Shown piece by piece: positions 1 through 13,373 of a DNA stretch of 64,000 nt. Location of the stretch: assembly GCA_036262835.1 (NCBI GenBank), contig DATAID010000070.1, positions 15,379-79,378 on the forward strand, written 5' to 3'. The position numbers and the translations under genes are program-made. This stretch comes from RBG-16-66-20 sp036262835 (GTDB lineage: Bacteria > Pseudomonadota > Gammaproteobacteria > Burkholderiales > SG8-39). Under the pieces are notes generated by a model, which was not told where the DNA came from, did no database searches, and was given only the letters and a program-made list of their open reading frames with translations. Numbering within the stretch: position 1 is the stretch's first letter; the number at the start of each line of letters is the position of its first letter.

Positions 1-1
1 C

Positions 2-352
2 GGAAGCGAATCGAACGCGCTGCCCCCTGTCCCGCAGGGCAAGGGGCGCATCGTCTTCTACCGCACCAACTTCGCGCTCGAGACGCAGGTGCCCGCCGTG
101 GTCCTGAACGGCGAGCGCATCGGCAAGCCGCTGCACCGCGGCGTATTTTTCCGCGACGTCGCCCCGGGCAGCTACGCGGTGACGACCACGATCGCCTCGG
201 ACATCGTCAACTTCCGCGTCAACGCCGGCGAGCGGGTCTACGTGAAGCTGAATCCGGGGTGGGGCTTCCGGATCGCGCCGCTGCTGGTCGAGCCCGCGAC
301 CGGAGAGGCGGAGTCGTCCGGGATGACGCTGGTGCAGCCGTCCCCGAAGTAA
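2..352 (+). CDS. DUF2846-like protein, 5' end outside window
   Basis: The frame is open from base 2 to the stop at 350-352, so the window opens inside this gene. About 116 residues are visible. The pattern of a short beta-strand (GRIVFYRTNFA), a 'NGERIGKP' turn and 'DVAPGSYAVTT' resembles the DUF2846 fold of small exported or lipoprotein domains, which normally carry an N-terminal signal that would lie upstream of the window. The C-terminus ends in a short polar tail. No enzymatic residues are evident and the function is unknown. The GTG at 89 is not a credible start because conserved sequence continues upstream of it. Confidence 0.6.
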   Translation, partial: GSESNALPPVPQGKGRIVFYRTNFALETQVPAVVLNGERIGKPLHRGVFFRDVAPGSYAVTTTIASDIVNFRVNAGERVYVKLNPGWGFRIAPLLVEPATGEAESSGMTLVQPSPK

Positions 353-384
353 CAAAATAAAATGAAGCAAGGAGGGAAATAAAA

Positions 385-1347
385 ATGCAGAGTATTCGAA
401 CCCTGGTTCTGGCGGCCGCGGCCCTCGCGGCATCGGCTGGGGCGCTCGCGCAGGAATGGCCGAGCCGCCCGATCAGGCTCCTCACGCCCGCCGCGCAGGG
501 CGGCACGACCGACATCCTCGCGCGCGTCTTCAGCGCGAAACTCGCCGAGGTGCTCAAGCAGCCGGTGCTGGTGGAGAACCGTGCGAGCGCCTCGGGCGTG
601 ATCGCGGGCGAGATGACGGCGAAAGCGCCGCCCGACGGCTATACGCTGATCCTCGCCTATCACCAGCACACGGTGAACGCGGCGCTCAACCCCAAGCTGC
701 CTTATCACCCGGTGAACGACTTCACGCCGATCACGCAGCTCACCACCGCGGGCCTGCTTCTCGTCGTCAATCCGGGCTCGCCGCCCAGGAACCTGGCCGA
801 GTTCATGGACTGGACCAAGAGCTACAAGGGCCTGCTCAACTACGGCTCGGCCGGCATCGGCAGCGGCGGGCACATGGCGGGCGAGCTCTTCAAGCAGCTC
901 ACCGGCGTCAAGGCCGAGCACATTCCCTACAAGGGCTCGGGCCCGGCGATCGCGGACCTCGTCGGCGGCGTGTACGCCTACAACTTCGCGGGCATGCAGG
1001 CGGCGCAGACGCTCGTGCGGGCGGGCAAGCTGCGCGCGATCGCGGTGACGAACCCGAAGCGCGTTCCCGCGCTGCCGGATGTCCCCGCCATGGCCGAGGC
1101 GCTGCCCGGCTTCGAGGTGGTCGGCTGGTACGGCATCCTCGGACCCGCCAACCTGCCCAGGCCGATCGTCGCGCGCCTGCACGAGGAGCTGGTGAAGATC
1201 CTCAACCAGCCCGACGTGCACGAGCGCATCGTCGCCGACGGCTCGGCGCCGGCGGGAACCTCGCCCGAGGAGTTCACGAAGTTCCTTCACGCCGACCTCG
1301 CCAAGTGGGCGAAGGTCGTGAAGGAGAGCGGAGCGAAAGCGAACTAG
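385..1347 (+). CDS. Bug/TctC-family periplasmic receptor
   Basis: A 320-residue tripartite tricarboxylate transporter (TTT) substrate-binding protein. It has a Sec signal peptide ending near ALAQ (residue about 23), followed by the family's opening 'EWPSRPIRLLTPAAQGG' and the ligand-loop region 'IPYKGSGPAI'. Bug proteins bind carboxylates such as citrate, nicotinate or amino acids in the periplasm. No TctA/TctB membrane genes lie nearby, so it is an orphan receptor of the kind expanded in Burkholderiales. The start is well fixed: GGAGG at 371-375 lies 9 nt before the ATG. It meets the convergent NnrU gene with a 4-nt overlap. The ligand cannot be read from the sequence. Confidence 0.93.
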   Translation: MQSIRTLVLAAAALAASAGALAQEWPSRPIRLLTPAAQGGTTDILARVFSAKLAEVLKQPVLVENRASASGVIAGEMTAKAPPDGYTLILAYHQHTVNAALNPKLPYHPVNDFTPITQLTTAGLLLVVNPGSPPRNLAEFMDWTKSYKGLLNYGSAGIGSGGHMAGELFKQLTGVKAEHIPYKGSGPAIADLVGGVYAYNFAGMQAAQTLVRAGKLRAIAVTNPKRVPALPDVPAMAEALPGFEVVGWYGILGPANLPRPIVARLHEELVKILNQPDVHERIVADGSAPAGTSPEEFTKFLHADLAKWAKVVKESGAKAN

Positions 1348-2027
1348 TAGGCCGGCGCCCCGAACAGAATGGGGTGGGCCCAGAAGAAGACGCCGTAGAG
1401 CGCGAGCCCGATCGCCGGGTTGCGCCAGCCGATCTCGGCGAAGTTGAGCCGGTTGCGCCCTTGGGCGATCGCGACGAAGGGCACGTTCGAGGTGACGCCG
1501 GCGAAGCGCTTCCAGTCGTCGCCGAGCGTTCTCGCCTTGCGCCCGTCCATGAGCAGGGTGCCGAGCGCGGCGACGGCGAAGAGGCCGCCGAAGAAGACGA
1601 CCGAATTGAGCTCGCCGCGCGCGAGCACGTGCGCGGCGCCCCAGATCATGAAGCCCCACATGATCGGGTGGCGCGTGACGCGGATGATGCCGCGCGCCGG
1701 CTCCTCGCTCTTCAGCAGCCGGTCGGCGCCGACCAGCGTCGGATTGCGCGCGAAAAGGCCGCAGGCGAGGAGCACGAAGGCGACCGGCATGATCCAGACC
1801 GGCAGCTCGCGCCAGCCCTGCCAGAGCGGCTCGTCGGTGGCGCGCGCGAATGCCCAGATCATCCAGCCGAGGGTGGCGAAGGCGACCAGCGAGTAGAGCG
1901 CGGTATAGGGCCGCTCGCCCAGGCCACGCACCAGGGCGCCGCGCAGCGGCGTGCTGGTCACGAAATGGGTCGCGATGAACGCAGCGGTGGCGAACCAGAG
2001 CTGGGCCGCCGGATCCATCTCAGGCAA
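1344..2027 (-). CDS. NnrU-family integral membrane protein
   Basis: A 227-residue protein with about six hydrophobic segments, matching the NnrU family (PF07298). It carries the typical 'RVTRHPIMWGFMIWGAAHV' motif in the middle and 'DDWKRFAGVTSNVPF' near residue 170, features shared with isoprenylcysteine methyltransferase-like membrane folds. NnrU was named from denitrifiers, where it is linked to nitric oxide metabolism; no denitrification gene is visible here, so that role is not supported by context. It overlaps the 3' end of pepN by 8 nt and is probably co-translated with it. Confidence 0.85.
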   Translation of the reverse strand: MPEMDPAAQLWFATAAFIATHFVTSTPLRGALVRGLGERPYTALYSLVAFATLGWMIWAFARATDEPLWQGWRELPVWIMPVAFVLLACGLFARNPTLVGADRLLKSEEPARGIIRVTRHPIMWGFMIWGAAHVLARGELNSVVFFGGLFAVAALGTLLMDGRKARTLGDDWKRFAGVTSNVPFVAIAQGRNRLNFAEIGWRNPAIGLALYGVFFWAHPILFGAPAY

Positions 2028-4530
2028 GTGCCTTGGTCACGATCTCCGTCACGTCCTTCGATATCCCCCTGGTATCGCGGATGCGGGCGAGCTCCCCGCT
2101 CGCCTTGCTCCGCCTATTCTCGTCAAATCGCTTCCAGCGGTCAAAGCCGCGCGCCATCCGGGCGGCCACCTGCGGGTTGAGCCGGTCCAGGGCGATCACC
2201 TGGTCGGCGAGGAAGGCGTAGCCCGAGCCGTCGGCCGAGTGGAAGCGCACGTGGTTGGCGGCGAAGGTGCGCACAAGCGCGTATACCTTGTTCGGCACCC
2301 GCAGGTCGAAGGCGCGGTGCCCGAGCAGGGTGCGCACCCGCTCCAGCGTCCCGGGCAGGCGCGAGCCCGCCTGCACCGCGAGCCATTTGTCCACGACCAG
2401 CGGCTCGTCCTGCCAGCGCGCGTAGAAGGCGTCGAGCGCCTCCTCGCGCTCCGGGCAGTCGAGATGCGAGAGCGCGGCGAGGGCCGCCATCGAGTCGGTC
2501 ATGTTGTCGGCGCGCTTGAACTGCCGCGCGGCGAGCGCCGGGCCCTCGAGGTCGGAGAGATAGCCGAGGATGAGGTTGCGCAGCGCGCGCTTGCCCGTCG
2601 AGGCCGAATCGGGGCTGTAGGGCGCGGCGATTTTCAGCTTCTCATAGCAGGAAAGAAAATCGTCCTTCAGGAAAGCCGAAACCTCGCGCCGCAGCCGGTT
2701 CCTCGCCTCGTGCAGGGCGTCGGGATCGACCATGCTCATCTGCTCGGCCAGGAAGGTTTCCGAGGGCAGGGCGAGGCACTCGGCCACGAACGCGTGATCG
2801 GCCAGGCCGAGCAGCGCCTTGAGCGAGGCGAGGAACGCTTTGCCCGGCGCGCCGCCTTTTTCCAGGATGATCTCGGCGGCGAGCTGCTGCGCCGCCTCCC
2901 AGCGGTTGAATGGATCGTCGTCGTGCGCGAGCAGGTGGACGAGCTCGGCCTCGGGATAGGAGTACTTGAGGATCACCGGCGCCGAGAATCCGCGCAGCAG
3001 CGACGGAATCGGGCGCGCGGCCAGCCCTTTGAACGCGAAGGTCTGCGTTTTTTCCCGGATCGACAGGATCTGCTCCTCGCGCCCCACCTTGACCGCGAAG
3101 GGGATGTGAAAGGGCGGATCGATGGACTGCGTCACGGTCAGCTCGAACACGCCGTCCTTGAAGACGCCCGAGCAGTCGAGCACGGGCGTGCCCGAAACGT
3201 CGTACCAGCGCTTGAATTGCGCGAGATCGACGCCTGAGGCGTCCTGCATCGCCTGCACGAAGTCGTCGCAGGTGACGGCCTGCCCGTCGTGGCGCTTGAA
3301 GTACAGGCGCATGCCGGCCTGGAACTTGTCCTCGCCGAGGAGCGTGTGCTGCATGCGCACGACCTCCGCGCCTTTCTCGTACACCGTCATCGTGTAGAAG
3401 TTGCGGATCTCCTCGTAGGACTGCGGGCGCACCGGGTGCGCCATCGGCCCGGCGTCCTCCGGGAACTGCCCGGCGCGCAGGCCGCGCACTTCCTGGATGC
3501 GCGTGACGGCGCGCGAGTAGGTGTCGGCGCCGTACTCCTGGTCGCGGAACACCGTGAGGCCTTCCTTCAGCGAGAGCTGGAACCAGTCGCGGCAGGTGAC
3601 GCGGTTGCCGGTCCAGTTGTGGAAGTACTCGTGCGCGACCACCCGGTCGATGTTGAGGTAGTCGGTATCGGTGGCGGTGTCGGGGCGCGCGAGGATGTAC
3701 TTGGCGTTGAAGATGTTGAGGCCCTTGTTCTCCATCGCGCCGGAGTTGAAGTCGCCCACCGCGACGATCTTGTACTCGTCCAGGTCGAGCTCCAGGCCGA
3801 AGCGCCGCTCGTCCCACCGCATCGCGCGCTTGAGGCAGTCCATCGCCCAGGCGGCCTGGTCGAGCTTGCCGCGCTCGACGTAGATGGAAAGCTTCTTTTC
3901 TGCTTTCGATTTCGATACGAACTCGCCCTTCAATTCCTCGAGATCCGCGGCGACCAGCGCAAAAAGATAGGAGGGCTTCGGAAAGGGATCCTCGAAGCGC
4001 GCCCAGTGGCGTCCCTGCGGCTCTTCGCCCGCGGCAACGCGGTTTCCATTGGAAAGGAGCACTGGATACCTCGCCTTGTCGGCGTGCACCGTGGTGCTGA
4101 AGCGCGCGAGGTTGTCCGGCCGGTCGACGAACCAGGTGATGCGCCGGAAGCCCTGCGCCTCGCACTGCGTGACGAAGCCGCTCTTCGTCGCATACAGGCC
4201 CTCGAGCGCCGTGTTCTTCTGCGGGCAGATCCGCGAGACCGTCTCGAGGGTGAAGCTTTCGGGGACGGAAGGGATCTTGAGCGTTTCTCCGCTCACCTCA
4301 TGGGGGACTTCCTTCCCGTCGAGGCGAACCGATAGCAATTCCAGCTCCTCTCCGTCCAGGACGAGGGGCGCGCCTCGCTCGGGCGAGGCGGGGTTGCGGC
4401 GAACGGTGAGGGTGGCCTTCGACAGGGCGTCGTCGGCCCGGATGTCAACGTCGAGGGCGATGCCCGTGATGAGATACGCCGGCGGAGCGTAGTCTTTCAG
4501 GTGAACGGCTTTGGCTTGGGCTTCCCGCAT
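2020..4530 (-). CDS. pepN: Aminopeptidase N (M1 family)
   Basis: A cytosolic zinc aminopeptidase of 836 residues (E. coli PepN is about 870). The exopeptidase motif GAMEN is at about 264-268. The zinc motif HEYFH is at about 300-304, with the third ligand Glu in 'KEGLT' at about 323. Together these define an intact M1 catalytic centre for N-terminal trimming of peptides. I start it at the ATG at 4530 (MREAQAK), not at the earlier open frame, because the family N-terminus ('DYAPPAYLIT') begins right after it. This start lies 86 nt inside the preceding DUF4124 gene. Its 3' end overlaps NnrU. Confidence 0.95.
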   Translation of the reverse strand: MREAQAKAVHLKDYAPPAYLITGIALDVDIRADDALSKATLTVRRNPASPERGAPLVLDGEELELLSVRLDGKEVPHEVSGETLKIPSVPESFTLETVSRICPQKNTALEGLYATKSGFVTQCEAQGFRRITWFVDRPDNLARFSTTVHADKARYPVLLSNGNRVAAGEEPQGRHWARFEDPFPKPSYLFALVAADLEELKGEFVSKSKAEKKLSIYVERGKLDQAAWAMDCLKRAMRWDERRFGLELDLDEYKIVAVGDFNSGAMENKGLNIFNAKYILARPDTATDTDYLNIDRVVAHEYFHNWTGNRVTCRDWFQLSLKEGLTVFRDQEYGADTYSRAVTRIQEVRGLRAGQFPEDAGPMAHPVRPQSYEEIRNFYTMTVYEKGAEVVRMQHTLLGEDKFQAGMRLYFKRHDGQAVTCDDFVQAMQDASGVDLAQFKRWYDVSGTPVLDCSGVFKDGVFELTVTQSIDPPFHIPFAVKVGREEQILSIREKTQTFAFKGLAARPIPSLLRGFSAPVILKYSYPEAELVHLLAHDDDPFNRWEAAQQLAAEIILEKGGAPGKAFLASLKALLGLADHAFVAECLALPSETFLAEQMSMVDPDALHEARNRLRREVSAFLKDDFLSCYEKLKIAAPYSPDSASTGKRALRNLILGYLSDLEGPALAARQFKRADNMTDSMAALAALSHLDCPEREEALDAFYARWQDEPLVVDKWLAVQAGSRLPGTLERVRTLLGHRAFDLRVPNKVYALVRTFAANHVRFHSADGSGYAFLADQVIALDRLNPQVAARMARGFDRWKRFDENRRSKASGELARIRDTRGISKDVTEIVTKALA

Positions 4531-4879
4531 TGAAGGTGTGAACGTAGTAAATCGGATAGGCGTAGGTCGAGCGCGCATGGCCAGCGCTCAATGGCCGCGA
4601 GTATCCCACGGGGGCCGAGCGCTGCGCAGCCGCCCACTGGCGCATGCGGGCGTCAAAATCCTCGCGTTCCTCCCGCTCCCAGCGCTGGCGCGCGAGGTCG
4701 AGCTGGCGCCGCGCCTCGGGCGTAGCCACGTTGACGCTCGGCAGGCTGAGCGCCGGCTGGCCCGGCTGGGCCGGCCGATCGCTGTAGGTGACGTTGCCGT
4801 CCGCATCCACGTGCTTGTAGAACGCGCCCGCGGAAACGTCGAACGCCAATCCGAGCAGAACCAGCCCAAGCATCCGCAT
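4445..4879 (-). CDS. DUF4124 domain exported protein
   Basis: A 144-residue protein with a signal peptide (MRMLGLVLLGLAFDVSAGA) followed by the DUF4124 hallmark 'FYKHVDADGNVTYSDRP' at about 20-36, common in small periplasmic proteins of beta- and gammaproteobacteria with unknown function. A charged helical stretch (about 58-85) follows. The last 28 residues are Ser/Arg-rich and are encoded by DNA that is also the 5' end of pepN, an unusually long same-strand overlap of 86 nt. Upstream, only 21 nt separate it from the divergent CoA transferase. A TAGTCT -10-like element ends exactly 6 nt before its ATG and there is no Shine-Dalgarno, so its mRNA may be leaderless. Confidence 0.8.
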   Translation of the reverse strand: MRMLGLVLLGLAFDVSAGAFYKHVDADGNVTYSDRPAQPGQPALSLPSVNVATPEARRQLDLARQRWEREEREDFDARMRQWAAAQRSAPVGYSRPLSAGHARSTYAYPIYYVHTFNAGSPSQSRSPERLRSAGVSHHGHRPRR

Positions 4880-4900
4880 GCCGCTAGACTAGCCACCGCC
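4880..4900. promoter_or_regulatory. Divergent promoter with overlapping -10 elements
   Basis: This is the 21-bp gap between the DUF4124 and CoA transferase starts. On the plus strand TAGACT (4885-4890) lies 10 nt before the ATG. On the minus strand TAGTCT (complement of 4886-4891) lies exactly 6 nt before the ATG at 4879, which puts that start codon at +1. Neither gene has room for a Shine-Dalgarno. The -35 elements would lie inside the opposite gene and were not resolved. Confidence 0.45.
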
Positions 4901-6292
4901 ATGCCGCTTCGCAACGCGCTTTACGAGCTGTTACAGGCCGGCGGTCTGCCGCAATCGCTTGCAACGGATGTCAGCTTCTCGGGCGCCGATCCGGTGCTCC
5001 CGACGCCCTATCGCATCGGCACGGCGGGCGCCGCCGCGCTGGCCGCCGTGGGGCTTGCGGTATCCGATGTGTGGTTCCTGCGAACGAAGAGAAAACAGCG
5101 CGTCTCGGTCGACGTGCCCGCCGCCGCGGCGTCGCTGAGGAGCGCGCGCTACCTGAAAATCGACGGCAAGCCGCCGCCCAATCCGTGGGACCCGCTTAGC
5201 GGCTACTACCCCGTGCGCGGGGGCCGCTGGGTCAGCATCCACAGCAATTTCCCCAACCATCGCGACGCCGCGATGAAGGTGCTGGGCGCGGGCCTCGATC
5301 GCGAAGCCGCCGAGCAGGCGAGCCGCAAATGGGAGGGGCTGGAGCTCGAGGAGGCCATTCACGCGGCCGGCGGCTGCGCGGCCCTGGCGCGCACCGCGGC
5401 GGAATGGAGCGCTCATCCGCATTCTTCGGCAGTGGCTCGGGAACCCCTCATTGAAATTAGGAAGATTTCGGATTCAAAGCCGGAGCCGCTGAAAGACGAG
5501 CCTCGTCCCCTGAGCGGAATCCGCGTTCTCGACCTCACCCGGGTGCTGGCCGGGCCGACTTGCGCGCGCACGCTCGCCGAGCACGGCGCCGAGGTCCTCA
5601 AGATCAGCGCCGCTCACCTGCCGGACTCCGGCCCGACCGAGATCGACACCGGGCTCGGAAAGCTTTCCGCCTTTGTTGATTTAAGGAAGGACGAAGGGCG
5701 AAACCGGTTGAAAAGCCTCCTGGCCCAGGCAGACGTATTCTCCCAGTCCTACCGGCCGGGAGCGCTGGCGGCGCGCGGTTTCTCGCCCGACGAAGCGGCG
5801 CGGGTGCGCCCGGGCATCGTCTATGTGACGCTGAGCGCGTGGGGCGCGCAGGGGCCGTGGAGCGCGCGGCGCGGCTTCGACTCGATCGTGCAGACCGTGA
5901 GCGGCATGGCGGTCGCGCAAACGGGCGGCTCCGATCCTGCGCAGAAGCCGAAGCTCATGCCCGTTTCGGCGATCGACTACGTGAGCGGCTACCTGATGGC
6001 GTACGGCGCGCTCGTCGCGCTGGCGCGGCGCGCGCGCGAGGGCGGCAGCTGGCTCGTGCGCGTCTCGCTCGCGCGAACGGGCAAGTGGATCGTGGATCGG
6101 GGCTTCTTCGAGGGCTTCCTGGAAGTGCCCGAGGATCTGCCGGCGGGCGCGCTCAGGAAATTGCTCGAGGAACGCGAGACGCCGTACGGACGCGTTGCGC
6201 ATCTCAAGCCGGTGCTCGAGCTTTCGGAAACCCCAGCGAGATGGGACCGCCCGCCGGTGCCGCTCGGCAGCAGTCCCGCGGCCTGGCCCTAG
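4901..6292 (+). CDS. Rearranged class III (CaiB/BaiF) CoA transferase
   Basis: A 463-residue family III CoA-transferase-like protein with an unusual domain order. The normal N-terminal signature 'LSGIRVLDLTRVLAGP' appears only at about 204-219. The catalytic-type Asp sits at about 359 ('AIDYVSGY'). The first 200 residues instead resemble the C-terminal half of ordinary members: 'GYYPVRGGRWVSIHSNFP' at 101-118 and 'RTAAEWSAHP' at 164-173. Canonical enzymes transfer CoA between acyl groups as interlocked dimers, so a fused arrangement is structurally plausible. The substrate is unknown. It ends with a 4-nt convergent overlap with mlaC. A normally ordered paralogue lies at 27443-28624. Confidence 0.8.
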   Translation: MPLRNALYELLQAGGLPQSLATDVSFSGADPVLPTPYRIGTAGAAALAAVGLAVSDVWFLRTKRKQRVSVDVPAAAASLRSARYLKIDGKPPPNPWDPLSGYYPVRGGRWVSIHSNFPNHRDAAMKVLGAGLDREAAEQASRKWEGLELEEAIHAAGGCAALARTAAEWSAHPHSSAVAREPLIEIRKISDSKPEPLKDEPRPLSGIRVLDLTRVLAGPTCARTLAEHGAEVLKISAAHLPDSGPTEIDTGLGKLSAFVDLRKDEGRNRLKSLLAQADVFSQSYRPGALAARGFSPDEAARVRPGIVYVTLSAWGAQGPWSARRGFDSIVQTVSGMAVAQTGGSDPAQKPKLMPVSAIDYVSGYLMAYGALVALARRAREGGSWLVRVSLARTGKWIVDRGFFEGFLEVPEDLPAGALRKLLEERETPYGRVAHLKPVLELSETPARWDRPPVPLGSSPAAWP

Positions 6293-6927
6293 GCCGACTT
6301 CTGCTGCATGCGCTTGATGAGTCCGTCGATGCCGGAAGTGCGCGTGATGTTCTCGAACTCCGCGCGGTAGGTGAGCACGAGGCTCACGCCTTCCACGGCG
6401 ATGTCGTAGATCTTCCAGCCCTCGGGCGTCTTGTGCATCGAATATTCGACCGGCGTAGGCGGCTGACCCGGGCTCAGGTACTGGTTGCGCACCACGACTT
6501 CGGTCGCGCCGGGCTGCATGCGCACCGGCAGCACCTTCATCGTCTGCCCCTGGTAGCGCTCGATCGCGTTGGAGTAGATGCGCACGAGCATGGTGCGGAA
6601 CGCCTTGGTCAGCTGCTCCTGCTGCTCGGGCGAGGCCTGGCTCCAGGAACGGCCCATGGCGAGGTGCACCGCCTCCTTGAAGTCGATGTGCGGCAGGACC
6701 TTCTCCTCGGCGAGCTGCAGCGCCTTCTGCTTGTCGCCGGCCTGCAGCTTCTTGTCCGACTGGATCGAGCCGAGCACGTCGCTCGTGACCTGCTTCACCA
6801 GGTCTTCGGGGCTCAACTGCGAGGCCTGTCCCTGCGATTGGGGCTGCGCCTTGGGCGCCTGCGATTGCTGGGCCGCCGCGGATGCCGCCACGACGAGGGA
6901 AACCACGAACGCGAGGGTCGTTTTCAT
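6289..6927 (-). CDS. mlaC: MlaC/Ttg2D phospholipid-binding ABC component
   Basis: A 212-residue periplasmic protein. A signal peptide (cleavage near AAAQQ, about 20) is followed by a Gln/Pro-rich linker. The MlaC fold then runs from about 38 onward, with 'LVRIYSNAIERYQGQ' near 115-129 and the conserved late segment 'GWKIYDIAVEGVSLV' near 168-182. MlaC shuttles phospholipid between the outer-membrane MlaA complex and the inner-membrane MlaFEDB transporter. None of those partners is visible here, so it is an isolated copy or the operon lies elsewhere. Its Shine-Dalgarno lies within a small hairpin (6928-6947). It follows uvrA on the same strand after 36 nt. Confidence 0.88.
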   Translation of the reverse strand: MKTTLAFVVSLVVAASAAAQQSQAPKAQPQSQGQASQLSPEDLVKQVTSDVLGSIQSDKKLQAGDKQKALQLAEEKVLPHIDFKEAVHLAMGRSWSQASPEQQEQLTKAFRTMLVRIYSNAIERYQGQTMKVLPVRMQPGATEVVVRNQYLSPGQPPTPVEYSMHKTPEGWKIYDIAVEGVSLVLTYRAEFENITRTSGIDGLIKRMQQKSA

Positions 6928-6947
6928 GCTGGAAAGACTACTCCAGC
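6928..6947 (-). promoter_or_regulatory. Hairpin covering the mlaC ribosome binding site
   Basis: An inverted repeat GCTGGA...TCCAGC (6-bp stem, 8-nt loop) lies directly upstream of the mlaC ATG on the minus strand. The GGAG Shine-Dalgarno runs from the stem into the loop. Pairing would reduce initiation. The stem is short, so this is a weak inference. Confidence 0.3.
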
Positions 6948-6963
6948 AAGGTCGAGTTCCTGA

Positions 6964-12321
<5,358 letters not shown>

Positions 12322-12383
12322 CGGGCCGCTGGGGAATCCGCCATTTTAGCGGTCCCGAGCGTCCACTAACCGCTCAACGCCCC

Positions 12384-12578
12384 CTAGCGCTCGTCGTGCA
12401 CTTCCAGGTTGCGCATGAGCGCGCCGCACCCGGCGCACTGGACCTCGCCCGCGGAGCCGAGCGTGAATTTCTCGTTGCCGCAGCGGGTGCAGTAGTAGCG
12501 GGGTTCCCCGACCGGCTCCGCCGGCAGCGGCCGGCGGCGCTCGTTACGGTAGGCGGAGAGGCGCACAAGCTTACCCAT
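12384..12578 (-). CDS. Small zinc-ribbon protein
   Basis: A 64-residue protein with two CxxC knuckles ('YYCTRCGNEKF' near 28-38 and 'VQCAGCGALM' near 46-55) spaced as in a rubredoxin/zinc-ribbon fold. The N-terminus is basic ('VRLSAYRNERRR'). It is probably a cytosolic metal-binding or nucleic-acid-associated protein; no function is recognised. It lies upstream of uvrA on the same strand with a 62-nt gap, so it could be co-transcribed with repair functions, but this is only positional. The frame is short but codon usage and the paired cysteines support it. Confidence 0.7.
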   Translation of the reverse strand: MGKLVRLSAYRNERRRPLPAEPVGEPRYYCTRCGNEKFTLGSAGEVQCAGCGALMRNLEVHDER

Positions 12579-12777
12579 CAGGGTGCCAGCCTAGCCCCCG
12601 CCACGTTGCCGGCTTGCGCGAAGCCGTATAGCCCGGGCGGTGTGTAGGGCGCGCCGCTACAAGACCCGGCTGTCCGCAGTGACATAAAAAATTTGAATGA
12701 AGTGCAAGCATTCGCCCTACGCAAGCGTCATTGAACATCCCGCAGGGCGCTGCGCACCACCTAGGAGAGGAATCCAC

Positions 12778-13344
12778 ATGCCAAATGCGCAAAACAACCT
12801 GTTCGAGCTCTATCGGAGCGGCCTCATTTCCGCCCTCGACGTCATGAAGGTCTGCCTGGAAGGGGCGGAGAAGCTGCGCTCGCAGCAGCTCGCGGCCATC
12901 CGCAACGCCATGACGGAGCTTTCCCGATCTTGCGACGAGGTCGGCGAGGCGAAGAGCTTCGAAACGCTGTTTGCGCTTCAGTCCCGTATTTCGGCATGGC
13001 AGTTCGAGAGGGTGCTCGGCCACTGGAGCGGCATCGCACAGGCAGGGAGCGAGTCGCAGGCCGAGGTGCTGAGGCAGGTGCACAAGCAGTTGATCCAGAT
13101 CCGCGAGCGCTTCCGCGACACGCTGGATGCGGCCACCGGCGGCTCCGAGCCGCTGATGAACGCGATCCAGTCCATGCTGACCTCGACCTCGACCGCGTAC
13201 GCGCTCAGCGCACGCGCCACGGAGGAGGCGGCCAAGTTCGGCGCCGCGCAGGCCGCCACGGCCGACGCGGCGATCCGCTACCAGGCCGAGAAGGCGGGTC
13301 GAAGCCAGCCGCGCGACGCTCGAGAGCAGCGGAGCGCCGCCTAG
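12778..13344 (+). CDS. Phasin-family PHA granule protein
   Basis: A 188-residue phasin (PF09361-type) lacking a signal peptide. It is almost entirely alpha-helical and amphipathic, with 'LFELYRSGLISALDVMKVCL' near 8-27 and long Ala/Glu-rich helices to the end. Phasins coat polyhydroxyalkanoate granules in the cytoplasm and control their number and size. The chosen ATG (MPNAQNN) has AGGAG about 10 nt upstream, whereas the longer open frame from 12697 has none. No PHA synthase or depolymerase is present in the window. The 199-nt upstream region is long for this genome and probably holds its promoter. Confidence 0.82.
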   Translation: MPNAQNNLFELYRSGLISALDVMKVCLEGAEKLRSQQLAAIRNAMTELSRSCDEVGEAKSFETLFALQSRISAWQFERVLGHWSGIAQAGSESQAEVLRQVHKQLIQIRERFRDTLDAATGGSEPLMNAIQSMLTSTSTAYALSARATEEAAKFGAAQAATADAAIRYQAEKAGRSQPRDAREQRSAA

Positions 13345-13347
13345 CCA

Positions 13348-13370
13348 CGCGCTCGCCCTGCGGGAGCGCG
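13348..13370. terminator. Terminator-like hairpin between convergent genes
   Basis: Inverted repeat CGCGCTC (13348-13354) and GAGCGCG (13364-13370) with a 9-nt loop, placed between the convergent phasin and glycosylase stops. There is no T-tract on either strand, so it may stabilise 3' ends rather than terminate on its own. Confidence 0.35.
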
Positions 13371-13373
13371 GGG

